Shown: positions 1-5,579 of the stretch, piece after piece
Layout of the letters: the number at the start of each line of letters is the position of its first letter
Position numbering within the stretch: the stretch's first letter is position 1
Source of the DNA: JBFMHD01 sp040752395 [NCBI: Candidatus Hydrogenedentota bacterium]
GTDB lineage: Bacteria > JBFMHD01
NCBI GenBank assembly: GCA_040752395.1
Contig: JBFMHD010000178.1
Location: forward strand, 1-5,731
Direction: 5' to 3'
Length of the DNA stretch: 5,731 nt
Notes under the pieces: generated by a model
Database searches by the model: none
Seen by the model: the letters and a program-made list of their open reading frames with translations, nothing else
Told to the model about the DNA's origin: nothing
Position numbers and translations under genes: made by a program

Positions 1-91
1 CCTGTTTTGACTCACGACTCTCGACTCCCGACCCCTAATATACCCCATCCCCTATGACCCATCCCCTAATATCCTTTGTGCCTCTGTGCCT
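1..91 (-). repeat. Left arm of 91-bp inverted repeat
   Basis: This segment is the reverse complement of 5638-5728, with mismatches only at positions 20 and 21, so 89 of 91 bases pair. It is itself built from short related words: on the minus strand it runs CACAGAGG/CACAAAGG-type units, then about three 15-base units containing TAGGGGATGGG or TAGGGGTCGGG, then variants of GAGTC, ending in a core that reads GAGTCGTGAGTCAAAACAGG at positions 20-1. It lies downstream of the 389-residue gene and is oriented on that gene's coding strand. No ORF, transposase or target-site duplication is visible, and the outer flank is outside the window, so it is called only a dispersed intergenic repeat. Confidence 0.93.
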
Positions 92-103
92 TTCCTTTAA
101 ATC

Positions 104-124
104 TTTCAATCTTTCAATCTTTGA
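104..124 (-). repeat. GATTGAAA micro-tandem repeat
   Basis: Two perfect 8-bp units (TTTCAATC on the plus strand, GATTGAAA on the minus) are followed by a degenerate third (TTTGA). The tract sits eight bases beyond the stop codon of the minus-strand 389-residue gene. The same 8-bp word occurs in three units at 5558-5581, at the 3' end of the HAD gene, so this tract belongs to the same composite downstream element as the 91-bp repeat. Confidence 0.8.
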
Positions 125-132
125 CTTCTAAT

Positions 133-1302
133 TTACTCGATATGAAATAGTCTGAACAATACCACTATTGGGGTGTAGTATGATTTTATAGCATCAGCAT
201 TACCACCATACGCTGTAACTATAGCAGGGTATTTATCACATAATTTGAAATAATTTGATGCTTTATTTAGAATGAGCTGTGTTTTCTGCATTTGTTCTGG
301 GGGATAATTTTTTACGGTTTCCGGATCAGAGCTGATGGATTTTAAGTGTTCAAGAATTTTTATTACGATATCACGTTTTATGTCTACTAATAGATCAATG
401 AGTTCTACTGGATATTTTTGTGAGACAAGGAATCTACCTTCTTCAAGGAGTAGTTTTATACGGTTAGCAATGCTGAGTTGTTCAGCGATTTTTTCATAAT
501 CTCTATATTTTATTTCTTCTTCTGGTTTCTTTTCTTTTTTAGGCAGTTCTTTTTTTTCTTCGCCAAACATCCATGCGTTCAAACATCTACGAGTTCTTTT
601 CGAACGAGAGTCATAGATTTTAAGTCTGCCGTCCTCAACACTATAGATACAGGTACGGTTTTCGCGTGATAGTATAGAATCGAGCTCTTCTTTTTGTTTT
701 AGAAAATCGCTTATTGATTCATCGGTATCGATTAATTTTAAAATCTCGGAGATTGGTTTCTTGGATATAGTGGTCGCTGAGCTATAAATAGATTTGAGGT
801 ACTCGGTATATAAAAATGTAGAGCTTGTTAAAAGAGGAAACTTAAATAATAGATCAGCTTTTTTATTTAATCCCGCTTCTTTTATCTCGCATAGCTTAAT
901 TAATTTTTCATATTGAGATGGTAGTATTAAATGGATAAACTGGTAATCTTTAAATTCTTCGAATCTGCCAGTGAACTGCATTCTTTTACCGCCAATGATT
1001 TCCGGTTTACCTGAATAATGTCCCTGAAACGAGCCAGCAGAGTTGTATAAGATATACACTTCAAAATCGCGCATCGATTTCGATTCAGTTCTAAAACCTG
1101 CTTCTTCAAGATAGGATTTAATCTCATGGTCTATATTATGTAATGTTATTTTAGAAGGGGAGGGGTATCCATATATATCTCTTATAAAATCGCAATCAGT
1201 TCCATAAAAGTTCATTATGACTTTAGTTTTTAATCCCTCCTGCAGCCCTTCTATCTCTTTATAAAATTTCCATAAATAATAAACTATAAGATAATCTTTC
1301 AT
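133..1302 (-). CDS. Hypothetical protein, 389 aa, downstream of FapA-family gene
   Basis: I do not recognise this family. The protein is soluble: there is no signal peptide and no convincing membrane segment, although the N-terminus is aromatic-rich (MKDYLIVYYLWKFYKEI). Three parts can be seen: an alpha/beta-looking N-terminal region (about 1-135), a mostly helical region (about 136-245), and, after a highly charged Lys/Glu/Pro linker at about 248-266, a helical C-terminal region (about 267-389). No catalytic or metal-binding signature is evident; cysteines are few and scattered. The ATG at 1300-1302 is preceded by AGGAG (1318-1314 on the minus strand, 11 bases away), which overlaps the TAG stop of the upstream FapA-family gene. 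The intergenic gap is 14 bases, so co-transcription and probable translational coupling with that gene are inferred. It may work with the FapA-like protein, but that rests only on position. Its stop lies a few bases from the terminal repeat tract. Confidence 0.85.
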   Translation of the reverse strand: MKDYLIVYYLWKFYKEIEGLQEGLKTKVIMNFYGTDCDFIRDIYGYPSPSKITLHNIDHEIKSYLEEAGFRTESKSMRDFEVYILYNSAGSFQGHYSGKPEIIGGKRMQFTGRFEEFKDYQFIHLILPSQYEKLIKLCEIKEAGLNKKADLLFKFPLLTSSTFLYTEYLKSIYSSATTISKKPISEILKLIDTDESISDFLKQKEELDSILSRENRTCIYSVEDGRLKIYDSRSKRTRRCLNAWMFGEEKKELPKKEKKPEEEIKYRDYEKIAEQLSIANRIKLLLEEGRFLVSQKYPVELIDLLVDIKRDIVIKILEHLKSISSDPETVKNYPPEQMQKTQLILNKASNYFKLCDKYPAIVTAYGGNADAIKSYYTPIVVLFRLFHIE

Positions 1303-1316
1303 GGTAGTTGATACTC

Positions 1317-2732
1317 CTAGCCACTACCTACCACAAATGCACCGTCGATTATTTTTATAAAAAACGGTGATTGTTCTGTGGAGATTTTAATACTATTTTT
1401 TGGTGAATAGAACTCAGTGCCCGGATAAATTTTCTTTGCAGATATAACCGAGGCATAGGATTCGTTAATTTTAAACGAAAGTAATCTTGTTTCAATTATA
1501 ATAGCTAAAATCTCACCAATAGACTTTTTTCTTAGAGCAATTAATGCATCATATAGTTTAAGTTTTTCTTCATCAAGTTTACCCTCTTTTTTCTGCGATT
1601 CAAGGATATTAATATTTTTGTCTGACTCAATATAACTTCTGCGATTTTTAATAAATTCCTTCTCAAGCTGCATAAATCTTGCAAACGCCTCGTAGGGTAG
1701 TCCGCATTCTATCACAGTGCGTGGATATGCCTCAGCTCCGATAACATTCGCAACAACACCTTTTGTAGCAGTAATTTTACCACCTATAATTGCACCTTTC
1801 CCCTCCTCAACTTTTAAAAAACCACCTGTATATATTTCGCTATGCATTATAGAATCGTGAACTATACAATCTTCTTTTGAATATACTATACCCTGATTGA
1901 CAAATAATACCTCAACTTTTTCAGCGGTGATAATCCCTTTTTCTTTGCCATTAAAACCACCTTTTATTGTTACAGATTTTCCAGACTCAATGTTTGCAGC
2001 ACCAACTGCTCCATTAATCACAATTTCTTCATTAGCTTTTATAATATAACCATCTAAAACAGAGCCCTGAACAATTACGCTACCAACAAAATGTATGTTA
2101 CCGGTTGCTGAGCCAACATCTCCACTAACAATATACACAGGGTCAACTTCTATACGATTTTTTCGTATCACTACCATTCCGTCACAGGAAGCATATAGTT
2201 CGTTCCCATCTTGAGAAAAATAAGTATTCGTGCCTCCAAGAAGTTTGACATCCGCAACTCGGCTTGGATGAATCGTGAGACGTTTTACAGATATACCTGT
2301 CCGTCCGTAAACAGGTGGTATATGAACAGCTAACAACTGATCCTTAACAATATTCTCAATTTTATGTAATTCTTTAAGATTAACTCTACCGTGTTCATCT
2401 ACTTTTGGCATGGTTTCAGAATCAATTCTGAATTTATAATCGATATAGCCATCTTTCCCCTCAACCGCAGGTTTCCCCCATGCTATCTCCACCCATTGTT
2501 CTTCTATCTTTTTACTGATAACATTTTCAAAGATTGACTCATCTATACCGTATTTAATACCTTTTGAGTTTATTATGGCTTTTATTTCTTCGGCAGATGG
2601 TCTATACTGAAGAAAGGTACTTGCATCGATACGAATATATCCTTTAAGGTCATTATCTCTGAAATCAACAGCAATATGTCGTTTCAAAGCATTCTCTCTT
2701 GGGATATCTTTTTCATCTTCTATATCAGCCAC
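1317..2732 (-). CDS. fapA: FapA family protein (DUF342), beta-helix polymerisation-type domain
   Basis: This 471-residue protein has the organisation of the DUF342/FapA (flagellar assembly protein A) family. The N-terminal alpha/beta region (about 17-195) carries the family hallmarks GKDGYIDYKF (92-101) and PPVYGRTG (139-146), then the SxDGNELYASCDGMVV stretch (173-188). A Gly/Val/Ile-rich right-handed beta-helix follows (about 199-345; for example GNIHFVGSVIVQGSVLDGYI and ANEEIVINGAVGAANI). After it come a charged helical, probably coiled-coil segment (about 346-412) and a C-terminal strand region with IYPGTEFY (435-442). Length is typical of the family. The start is GTG: an in-frame TAA (2735-2733) directly precedes it, and AAAGGGG (2746-2740) lies seven bases upstream. 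Members are soluble; one studied in Vibrio is tied to flagellation and interacts with EIIA-Glc, but many members have no known role. No flagellar gene is in view, so orthology to that protein is not assured. It is first in a two-gene operon. Confidence 0.92.
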   Translation of the reverse strand: MADIEDEKDIPRENALKRHIAVDFRDNDLKGYIRIDASTFLQYRPSAEEIKAIINSKGIKYGIDESIFENVISKKIEEQWVEIAWGKPAVEGKDGYIDYKFRIDSETMPKVDEHGRVNLKELHKIENIVKDQLLAVHIPPVYGRTGISVKRLTIHPSRVADVKLLGGTNTYFSQDGNELYASCDGMVVIRKNRIEVDPVYIVSGDVGSATGNIHFVGSVIVQGSVLDGYIIKANEEIVINGAVGAANIESGKSVTIKGGFNGKEKGIITAEKVEVLFVNQGIVYSKEDCIVHDSIMHSEIYTGGFLKVEEGKGAIIGGKITATKGVVANVIGAEAYPRTVIECGLPYEAFARFMQLEKEFIKNRRSYIESDKNINILESQKKEGKLDEEKLKLYDALIALRKKSIGEILAIIIETRLLSFKINESYASVISAKKIYPGTEFYSPKNSIKISTEQSPFFIKIIDGAFVVGSG

Positions 2733-2739
2733 TTAAGAA

Positions 2740-2746
2740 CCCCTTT
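2740..2746 (-). promoter_or_regulatory. Ribosome binding site fixing the GTG start of the FapA-family gene
   Basis: On the minus strand AAAGGGG is followed by seven bases (TTCTTAA) and then GTG at 2732-2730. The TAA within those seven bases is in frame and immediately precedes the GTG, so no longer N-terminus is possible. The next in-frame Met is far inside the conserved domain. This makes the GTG call firm although the Shine-Dalgarno match is imperfect. Confidence 0.7.
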
Positions 2747-2877
2747 GAAAAACGTTAAAAAGTTAAAAGTAAAGAAAAAATATCTTGTTTTTTATACGTT
2801 ATGTGGGCAGAAGAAACTTGAAATATATATTATATTTTATAAAATAAAAAATCAAGGATAATAAATCAAGATAATAA

Positions 2878-2906
2878 TTGCAAAAAAAATTAAAAATTGA
2901 TATAAT
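2878..2906 (+). promoter_or_regulatory. Sigma-70-type promoter for the STAS gene
   Basis: TTGCAA (2878-2883) and a perfect TATAAT (2901-2906) are separated by exactly 17 bases. This predicts a start of transcription near 2912-2914 and a leader of about 115 bases before the STAS start codon. The surroundings are A/T-rich, so chance matches are easier than usual, but the perfect -10 box and ideal spacing make it the best promoter in the window. Confidence 0.6.
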
Positions 2907-2986
2907 AGACCAGAGTATAAAAATTTCATTTAAGCACTTGCCTCTGGCTTATTGCATCTCGCTTCTTATCACGGGAGCCAACTCTT

Positions 2987-3002
2987 GAACTCATGAACTC
3001 AT
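2987..3002 (+). repeat. GAACTCAT tandem pair in STAS leader
   Basis: Two perfect 8-bp copies of GAACTCAT are followed by a partial third (CAACT) just before the ribosome binding site. The tract is one of the family of 7-8-bp tandem words found in every larger spacer of this window, and lies inside the predicted 5' untranslated leader. Confidence 0.7.
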
Positions 3003-3027
3003 CAACTTTTTCGAAGGAGTCCTTACG

Positions 3028-3792
3028 ATGGAGATGAACAAAGAGTATTTAGATAATATAGTGATAATAAAATGTGAAAAGATTATGGATATAAATGTGC
3101 TTAAAGATCTGGATAAAGTATTTAAAGAGTGTTTAAATGCAAATGATATATATCTTGTTCTTGATTTAATAGATACTAAATTTCTCGATAGCATAATAGC
3201 AGGAAAAATACTGGCTATGCTTAAACTCTTCCACGCAAAAGGTGGAGATATAAAATTATTAAACCCACAATTAAATGTTATTCAGGCTTTGAAAACACTC
3301 GGCGTCATCGGATTGATTGATATCTATGACAACATTGATGAGATAAAAAAATCATTTACTCAAAGAGAACTTGAAAAAGAGGAACTTGAGTTTATTAAAA
3401 AAGAAGTTATAAAAAAAATTTTAATTAAATATGATGGGTTATGTACTGATATAACTATCGAGGACAGATTGCAGGCTGCTATTGAAGGAAGATATGTACC
3501 TAATATTGAAAGAGACTTAAATATTGTGGATATGTTTAGCAAAAAAAAGATGGTTCTTTTTGATAATGTAGATGAGTTCTGTGAACATCTTGAAAAATAT
3601 TTCAGGGCAAGAAGTCTCTCTTTTGAAGATATAAAAAATATGAAAAATGAAATGATAAAACTTAATGAATATTACTTAAAAGCTCTTAATAAAGAGATTA
3701 ACATTGAAGAGTTATATAAAATTTTTGATATTGGTAAATTCGATGCTATAAATAGAAAACTCGAACAGTTAAAAAAAATGATTGAAGAATAA
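3028..3792 (+). CDS. STAS-domain protein (anti-sigma-factor-antagonist-like) with helical C-terminal extension
   Basis: Residues about 8-110 fit a STAS domain, the fold of SpoIIAA-type anti-anti-sigma factors: an early beta strand (NIVIIKCEK), the central strand and loop VLDLIDTKFLDSIIAGKIL (44-62), a helix with KGGDIKLLNP (71-80), and a terminal VIQALKTLGVIGLIDIYDNIDEI segment (84-106). Ser55, in FLDS, matches the phosphorylated serine of SpoIIAA, although the following residues are Ile-Ile rather than the usual Ser/Ala-Gly. About 144 further residues (111-254) are strongly charged and helical, starting with a Glu/Lys-rich stretch (111-131); I recognise no domain there. Ordinary antagonists are about 100-120 residues, so this is a fusion or extended type. 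The ATG follows AGGAG (3015-3019) by eight bases; a second in-frame ATG at 3034 is less well placed. No anti-sigma kinase, phosphatase or sigma gene is nearby. The gene appears to be transcribed alone from the promoter near 2900. Confidence 0.85.
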   Translation: MEMNKEYLDNIVIIKCEKIMDINVLKDLDKVFKECLNANDIYLVLDLIDTKFLDSIIAGKILAMLKLFHAKGGDIKLLNPQLNVIQALKTLGVIGLIDIYDNIDEIKKSFTQRELEKEELEFIKKEVIKKILIKYDGLCTDITIEDRLQAAIEGRYVPNIERDLNIVDMFSKKKMVLFDNVDEFCEHLEKYFRARSLSFEDIKNMKNEMIKLNEYYLKALNKEINIEELYKIFDIGKFDAINRKLEQLKKMIEE

Positions 3793-3843
3793 TAAAGAAA
3801 TGATATAATTTTTTGATACTTCTTACTTTTTCGAACTACACTA

Positions 3844-3891
3844 TTGGGTTCTTGGGTTATTGGGTTATTGGGTTTTTGCGTTTTTGCGCTC
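3844..3891 (+). repeat. TTGGGTTA 8-bp tandem array, six units
   Basis: Six consecutive 8-bp units fill this tract: TTGGGTTC, TTGGGTTA, TTGGGTTA, TTGGGTTT, TTGCGTTT and TTGCGCTC. The central units are identical and the flanking ones diverge progressively, especially toward the right end. The first unit begins 52 bases after the STAS stop codon. No function can be assigned. Confidence 0.9.
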
Positions 3892-3927
3892 TACACAACG
3901 TATGAAAAACTAAAGATGATATGAAAA

Positions 3928-3950
3928 GAGTCGTGAGTCAAAACAGGACT
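3928..3950 (+). repeat. Third copy of the inverted-repeat core
   Basis: Bases 3928-3947 (GAGTCGTGAGTCAAAACAGG) are a perfect reverse complement of window positions 1-20. Bases 3930-3950 are identical to 5711-5731, the right end of the window. The 91-bp element is not otherwise present: only the core occurs, preceded by A/T-rich sequence in place of the AGGGGATGGG units and followed by GACTC words. It lies downstream of the STAS gene on its coding strand, as the other two copies do for their own upstream genes. Confidence 0.9.
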
Positions 3951-3967
3951 CGAGACTCAAGACTCAA
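3947..3967 (+). repeat. GACTCAA 7-bp tandem array, three units
   Basis: Units GACTCGA, GACTCAA and GACTCAA run head to tail, with a decayed fourth beginning GACTTTT. The first unit overlaps the last base of the 20-bp core repeat. GACTC-type words also make up the outer part of both terminal repeats, so this array and the core appear to be related. Confidence 0.85.
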
Positions 3968-3980
3968 GACTTTTCAGCAG

Positions 3981-4028
3981 GCTTTTGGCTTTTGTCTCCA
4001 GCCGGCTGTAGTCCGTAGCCTGTAGCCT
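3981..4028 (+). repeat. GCTTTTG and GTAGCCT 7-bp tandem tracts
   Basis: GCTTTTG occurs twice at 3981-3994. After a short unique stretch containing the palindrome CAGCCGGCTG (3999-4008), the units GTAGTCC, GTAGCCT and GTAGCCT follow at 4008-4028. The two words are unrelated to each other but share the 7-bp period. Confidence 0.8.
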
Positions 4029-4048
4029 GTCCTGATACCTCTCACTTC

Positions 4049-4132
4049 TTCCGTTATCTTGCTTCTTGCTTCTTGCTTCTTGCTTCTTTCGTTATCTTTC
4101 TTTCCGTTATCTTGCTTCTTGCCTCTTGCTTC
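4049..4132 (+). repeat. TTGCTTC 7-bp tandem array inside a 53-bp duplication
   Basis: Four perfect TTGCTTC units lie at 4059-4086. Three more (TTGCTTC, TTGCCTC, TTGCTTC) lie at 4112-4132. Each group is preceded by the same lead-in: the 21-base segment starting TTCCGTTATC at 4049 is repeated exactly at 4102, 53 bases on, with a degenerate GTTATCTTTC copy between (4091-4100). The array ends 45 bases before the Yip1 start codon. It is open in the frame of that gene, which creates a spurious hydrophobic extension, but the true start is downstream. Confidence 0.9.
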
Positions 4133-4164
4133 TACTTGATATTATTAGAGTTACAATGTTTTTC

Positions 4165-4172
4165 AGAGGAGG
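4165..4172 (+). promoter_or_regulatory. Ribosome binding site fixing the Yip1 start
   Basis: AGAGGAGG lies five bases before the ATG at 4178-4180. It decides the start: the open frame extends upstream through the TTGCTTC array to possible TTG codons such as 4073, but none of those has a Shine-Dalgarno site and the sequence there is pure repeat. Confidence 0.85.
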
Positions 4173-4177
4173 CTTAT

Positions 4178-4858
4178 ATGGATACCATTGATAAAGTTTT
4201 CCCATGGGAAGACCCGTCACTTGACATCTGGCAACGATGTATTGAAACAATAAAAGGCGTGCTTTTTCAACCCGCTTCCACATTCGCTAAGATATCTCCT
4301 CAAACAGGTATAGGTAAATCATTATTATTTGCTGTTATTTTCGGTACAATCGGGAATGTATTTGCAACAATTTATCAACTTGTTTTACAAAGTTTCAGTA
4401 TGCTTGGGCCGTTTTTCGGGACCAGACCAGATATAAAGGAAAGTGTTCTCGGTTTTATCGCGATGCCAATTGTCCTTGTATTATTTATTATTATATCGCC
4501 ACTTTTAGTTATGGTTGGTGTATTTATCTGGGCAGGAATATATCATTTATTCCTTTTATTATTTCGAGCCGCAGAAGGTGGTTTTGAAGCTACAATAAAA
4601 GTTGTAGCTTATACGATGGGTTCCACGATGTTGTTTAATATCGTTCCTTTTTGCGGTTGTATTATTGCAGGTATCTGGAGTCTCGTCTGCTACATTATAG
4701 GTTTTAAAGTTGTTCATTCTACAGATACATCAAAGGCTGTTTTTGCAGTATTGCTGCCTCTTATTATTGTATGCTGCTGTTGTATAGCAGTTATTATGAT
4801 GATAGCAGGGATGGGTGCGTTTGCCGGATTTACTGCCTATCAAGGACAAGGCTTTTAA
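4178..4858 (+). CDS. Yip1-family integral membrane protein
   Basis: This 226-residue protein is recognised as a bacterial member of the Yip1 domain family. A short cytoplasmic-looking N-terminus (1-45) has WQRCIETIKGVLFQPASTFAKI, the usual lead-in in which a short amphipathic segment and an FxxP motif precede the first membrane segment. Hydrophobic segments follow at about 47-70, 90-112, 113-130, 145-165, 166-178 and 187-217, so five or six membrane passes are likely. The stretch KVVAYTMGSTMLFNIVPFCG (141-160) is the family's characteristic region around the later membrane helices. A run of four cysteines (199-202) lies in the last segment. Bacterial Yip1 proteins are mostly uncharacterised; eukaryotic relatives act in membrane trafficking, which should not be carried over. 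The start at 4178 is fixed by AGAGGAGG. The 3' end overlaps or abuts the HAD gene, suggesting co-transcription. Confidence 0.87.
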   Translation: MDTIDKVFPWEDPSLDIWQRCIETIKGVLFQPASTFAKISPQTGIGKSLLFAVIFGTIGNVFATIYQLVLQSFSMLGPFFGTRPDIKESVLGFIAMPIVLVLFIIISPLLVMVGVFIWAGIYHLFLLLFRAAEGGFEATIKVVAYTMGSTMLFNIVPFCGCIIAGIWSLVCYIIGFKVVHSTDTSKAVFAVLLPLIIVCCCCIAVIMMIAGMGAFAGFTAYQGQGF

Positions 4859-5579
4859 GTCGGGTACTGATTCTAACAACACAGTGAATAATTACAAAGC
4901 TATATCGTTTGACCTTTATAATACAATCCTTGAGATAGAGACTGATGAAGAATCAGCTGAAACCTTTGATACATATTCAAAACTCTTAAGCGAGAAAAAG
5001 ATATTTATTCCACCAAATACATTAAAAGAAGATTATAAAAATATCTTGCAAGAAACAATAAAGACAACAAAACAAGGAAGAGAGATCGATATAAAGAAAG
5101 TATTTAGAAAAATATTTATCAAAAATAAAGTGGTAATAACTGGTGATAGAGTTGATGAATTGATCTATTTATTCAGGATCGCATCAAGAAAAAAGATTAG
5201 ATTAAAGATCGAATTAAGAGATTTTTTAAAAGAATTGAAAACTTGCTATAAACTCTACATCGTAAGTGATGCTCAAAAATATTTTGCTTTTCCTGAAATA
5301 AAATTATTTAGTATAGACAAAATTTTTAATAGAATTATTCTATCCCAGATTATAGGTTATAAAAAGTCATCAGGTAAATTGTTTGAGTATCTTATGAAAG
5401 AAGAGCATCTTGGTAAAGATGATATTATACATATAGGTGATGATGAGGATAGTGATCTACAGGGTGCGAGTAAAAGCGGTATAAAATGTATAATTATAGA
5501 CTCTGTCGATGAAGTTATACAAGCTTTTCAGTCTATAGACTATGAAATCAGTCGAGGGATTGAAAGATTCAAAGATTGA
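4815..5579 (+). CDS. HAD-superfamily hydrolase, subfamily IA-like
   Basis: All four HAD motifs are visible, numbering from the GTG at 4815: motif I SFDLYNT with nucleophile Asp33; motif II Ser151 in YIVSDA; motif III Lys184 in GYKKSSGKLF; and motif IV HIGDDEDSDLQGA with Asp209 and Asp214. A helical cap of about 90 residues sits between motifs I and II, as in the haloacid dehalogenase/phosphoglycolate phosphatase group. The second Asp of DxD is Tyr35, as in haloacid dehalogenases and several other IA proteins, so phosphatase activity cannot be assumed and the substrate is unknown. The start is uncertain. GTG 4815 overlaps the Yip1 gene by 44 bases and has AGCAGG five bases upstream. GTG 4884, 25 bases after the Yip1 stop, would begin the protein just before motif I (231 residues) but has no Shine-Dalgarno site. 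The last codons and TGA stop are formed by a GATTGAAA repeat tract. Confidence 0.85.
   Translation: MRLPDLLPIKDKAFKSGTDSNNTVNNYKAISFDLYNTILEIETDEESAETFDTYSKLLSEKKIFIPPNTLKEDYKNILQETIKTTKQGREIDIKKVFRKIFIKNKVVITGDRVDELIYLFRIASRKKIRLKIELRDFLKELKTCYKLYIVSDAQKYFAFPEIKLFSIDKIFNRIILSQIIGYKKSSGKLFEYLMKEEHLGKDDIIHIGDDEDSDLQGASKSGIKCIIIDSVDEVIQAFQSIDYEISRGIERFKD

Larger units (their letters stand above)
2733..3027. other. Divergent intergenic region
   Basis: This is the 295-base spacer between the leftward FapA operon and the rightward STAS gene. Bases 2747-2935 are extremely A/T-rich with long A runs, and must hold promoters for both directions. Rightward, a strong candidate lies at 2878-2906. Leftward, ATTATA at 2829-2834 reads as TATAAT on the minus strand with a weak TTGATT (2855-2850) 15 bases upstream, but so many A/T-rich hexamers occur here that this is not called. 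Bases 2936-3011 change character abruptly to pyrimidine-rich, less A/T-rich repeat-type sequence, including GAACTCAT twice at 2987-3002, and form the predicted leader of the STAS gene. No small ORF is convincing. Confidence 0.7.
3793..4177. other. Gene-free spacer filled with micro-tandem repeats
   Basis: These 385 bases between the STAS and Yip1 genes contain no convincing gene. From 3844 onward they are largely tandem runs of different 7- or 8-bp words, interrupted at 3928-3947 by a copy of the core of the terminal inverted repeat. The last 95 bases of the repeat part (4041-4135) are almost all pyrimidine on the plus strand. Only the final 40 bases look like an ordinary leader, with TATTAT (4140-4145) and TACAAT (4152-4157) as weak -10 candidates; no well-spaced -35 accompanies either. 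No terminator hairpin with a T-run was found after the STAS gene. Confidence 0.8.

Noticed and set aside
478-669. Plus-strand 63-residue Phe-rich reading frame
   Set aside because: It is the complement of the Lys/Glu-rich linker region of the 389-residue gene, has no ribosome binding site and its Phe runs simply mirror AAA/GAA codons.
2676-2861. Plus-strand 61-residue reading frame across the FapA start and the A/T-rich spacer
   Set aside because: It overlaps the 5' end of the clearly coding FapA gene antisense, has low-complexity Lys-rich content and lacks a Shine-Dalgarno site.
2913-3027. Riboswitch or structured leader before the STAS gene
   Set aside because: The leader of about 115 bases contains short tandem words but no recognisable aptamer core or strong hairpin followed by a T-run.
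3999-4008. CAGCCGGCTG palindrome as a terminator stem or operator
   Set aside because: The 10-bp palindrome has no loop and no T-run after it, and lies about 200 bases past the STAS stop among repeat words, so chance or repeat content explains it.
3844-4132. Possible CRISPR array
   Set aside because: Units are 7-8 bp, directly adjacent, and change word along the tract; there are no 23-40-bp repeats separated by unique spacers and no cas genes.
4136-4157. Promoter TTGATA ... TACAAT before the Yip1 gene
   Set aside because: The spacer between the two hexamers is only 10 bases. The alternative TTGCCT (4119-4124) with TATTAT (4140-4145) has 15 bases and the -35 comes from the repeat, so neither is convincing.
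4073-4177. 35-residue hydrophobic N-terminal extension of the Yip1 protein
   Set aside because: It starts at a TTG inside the TTGCTTC array, is wholly repeat-derived at its beginning and has no ribosome binding site, whereas the ATG at 4178 has AGAGGAGG five bases upstream.
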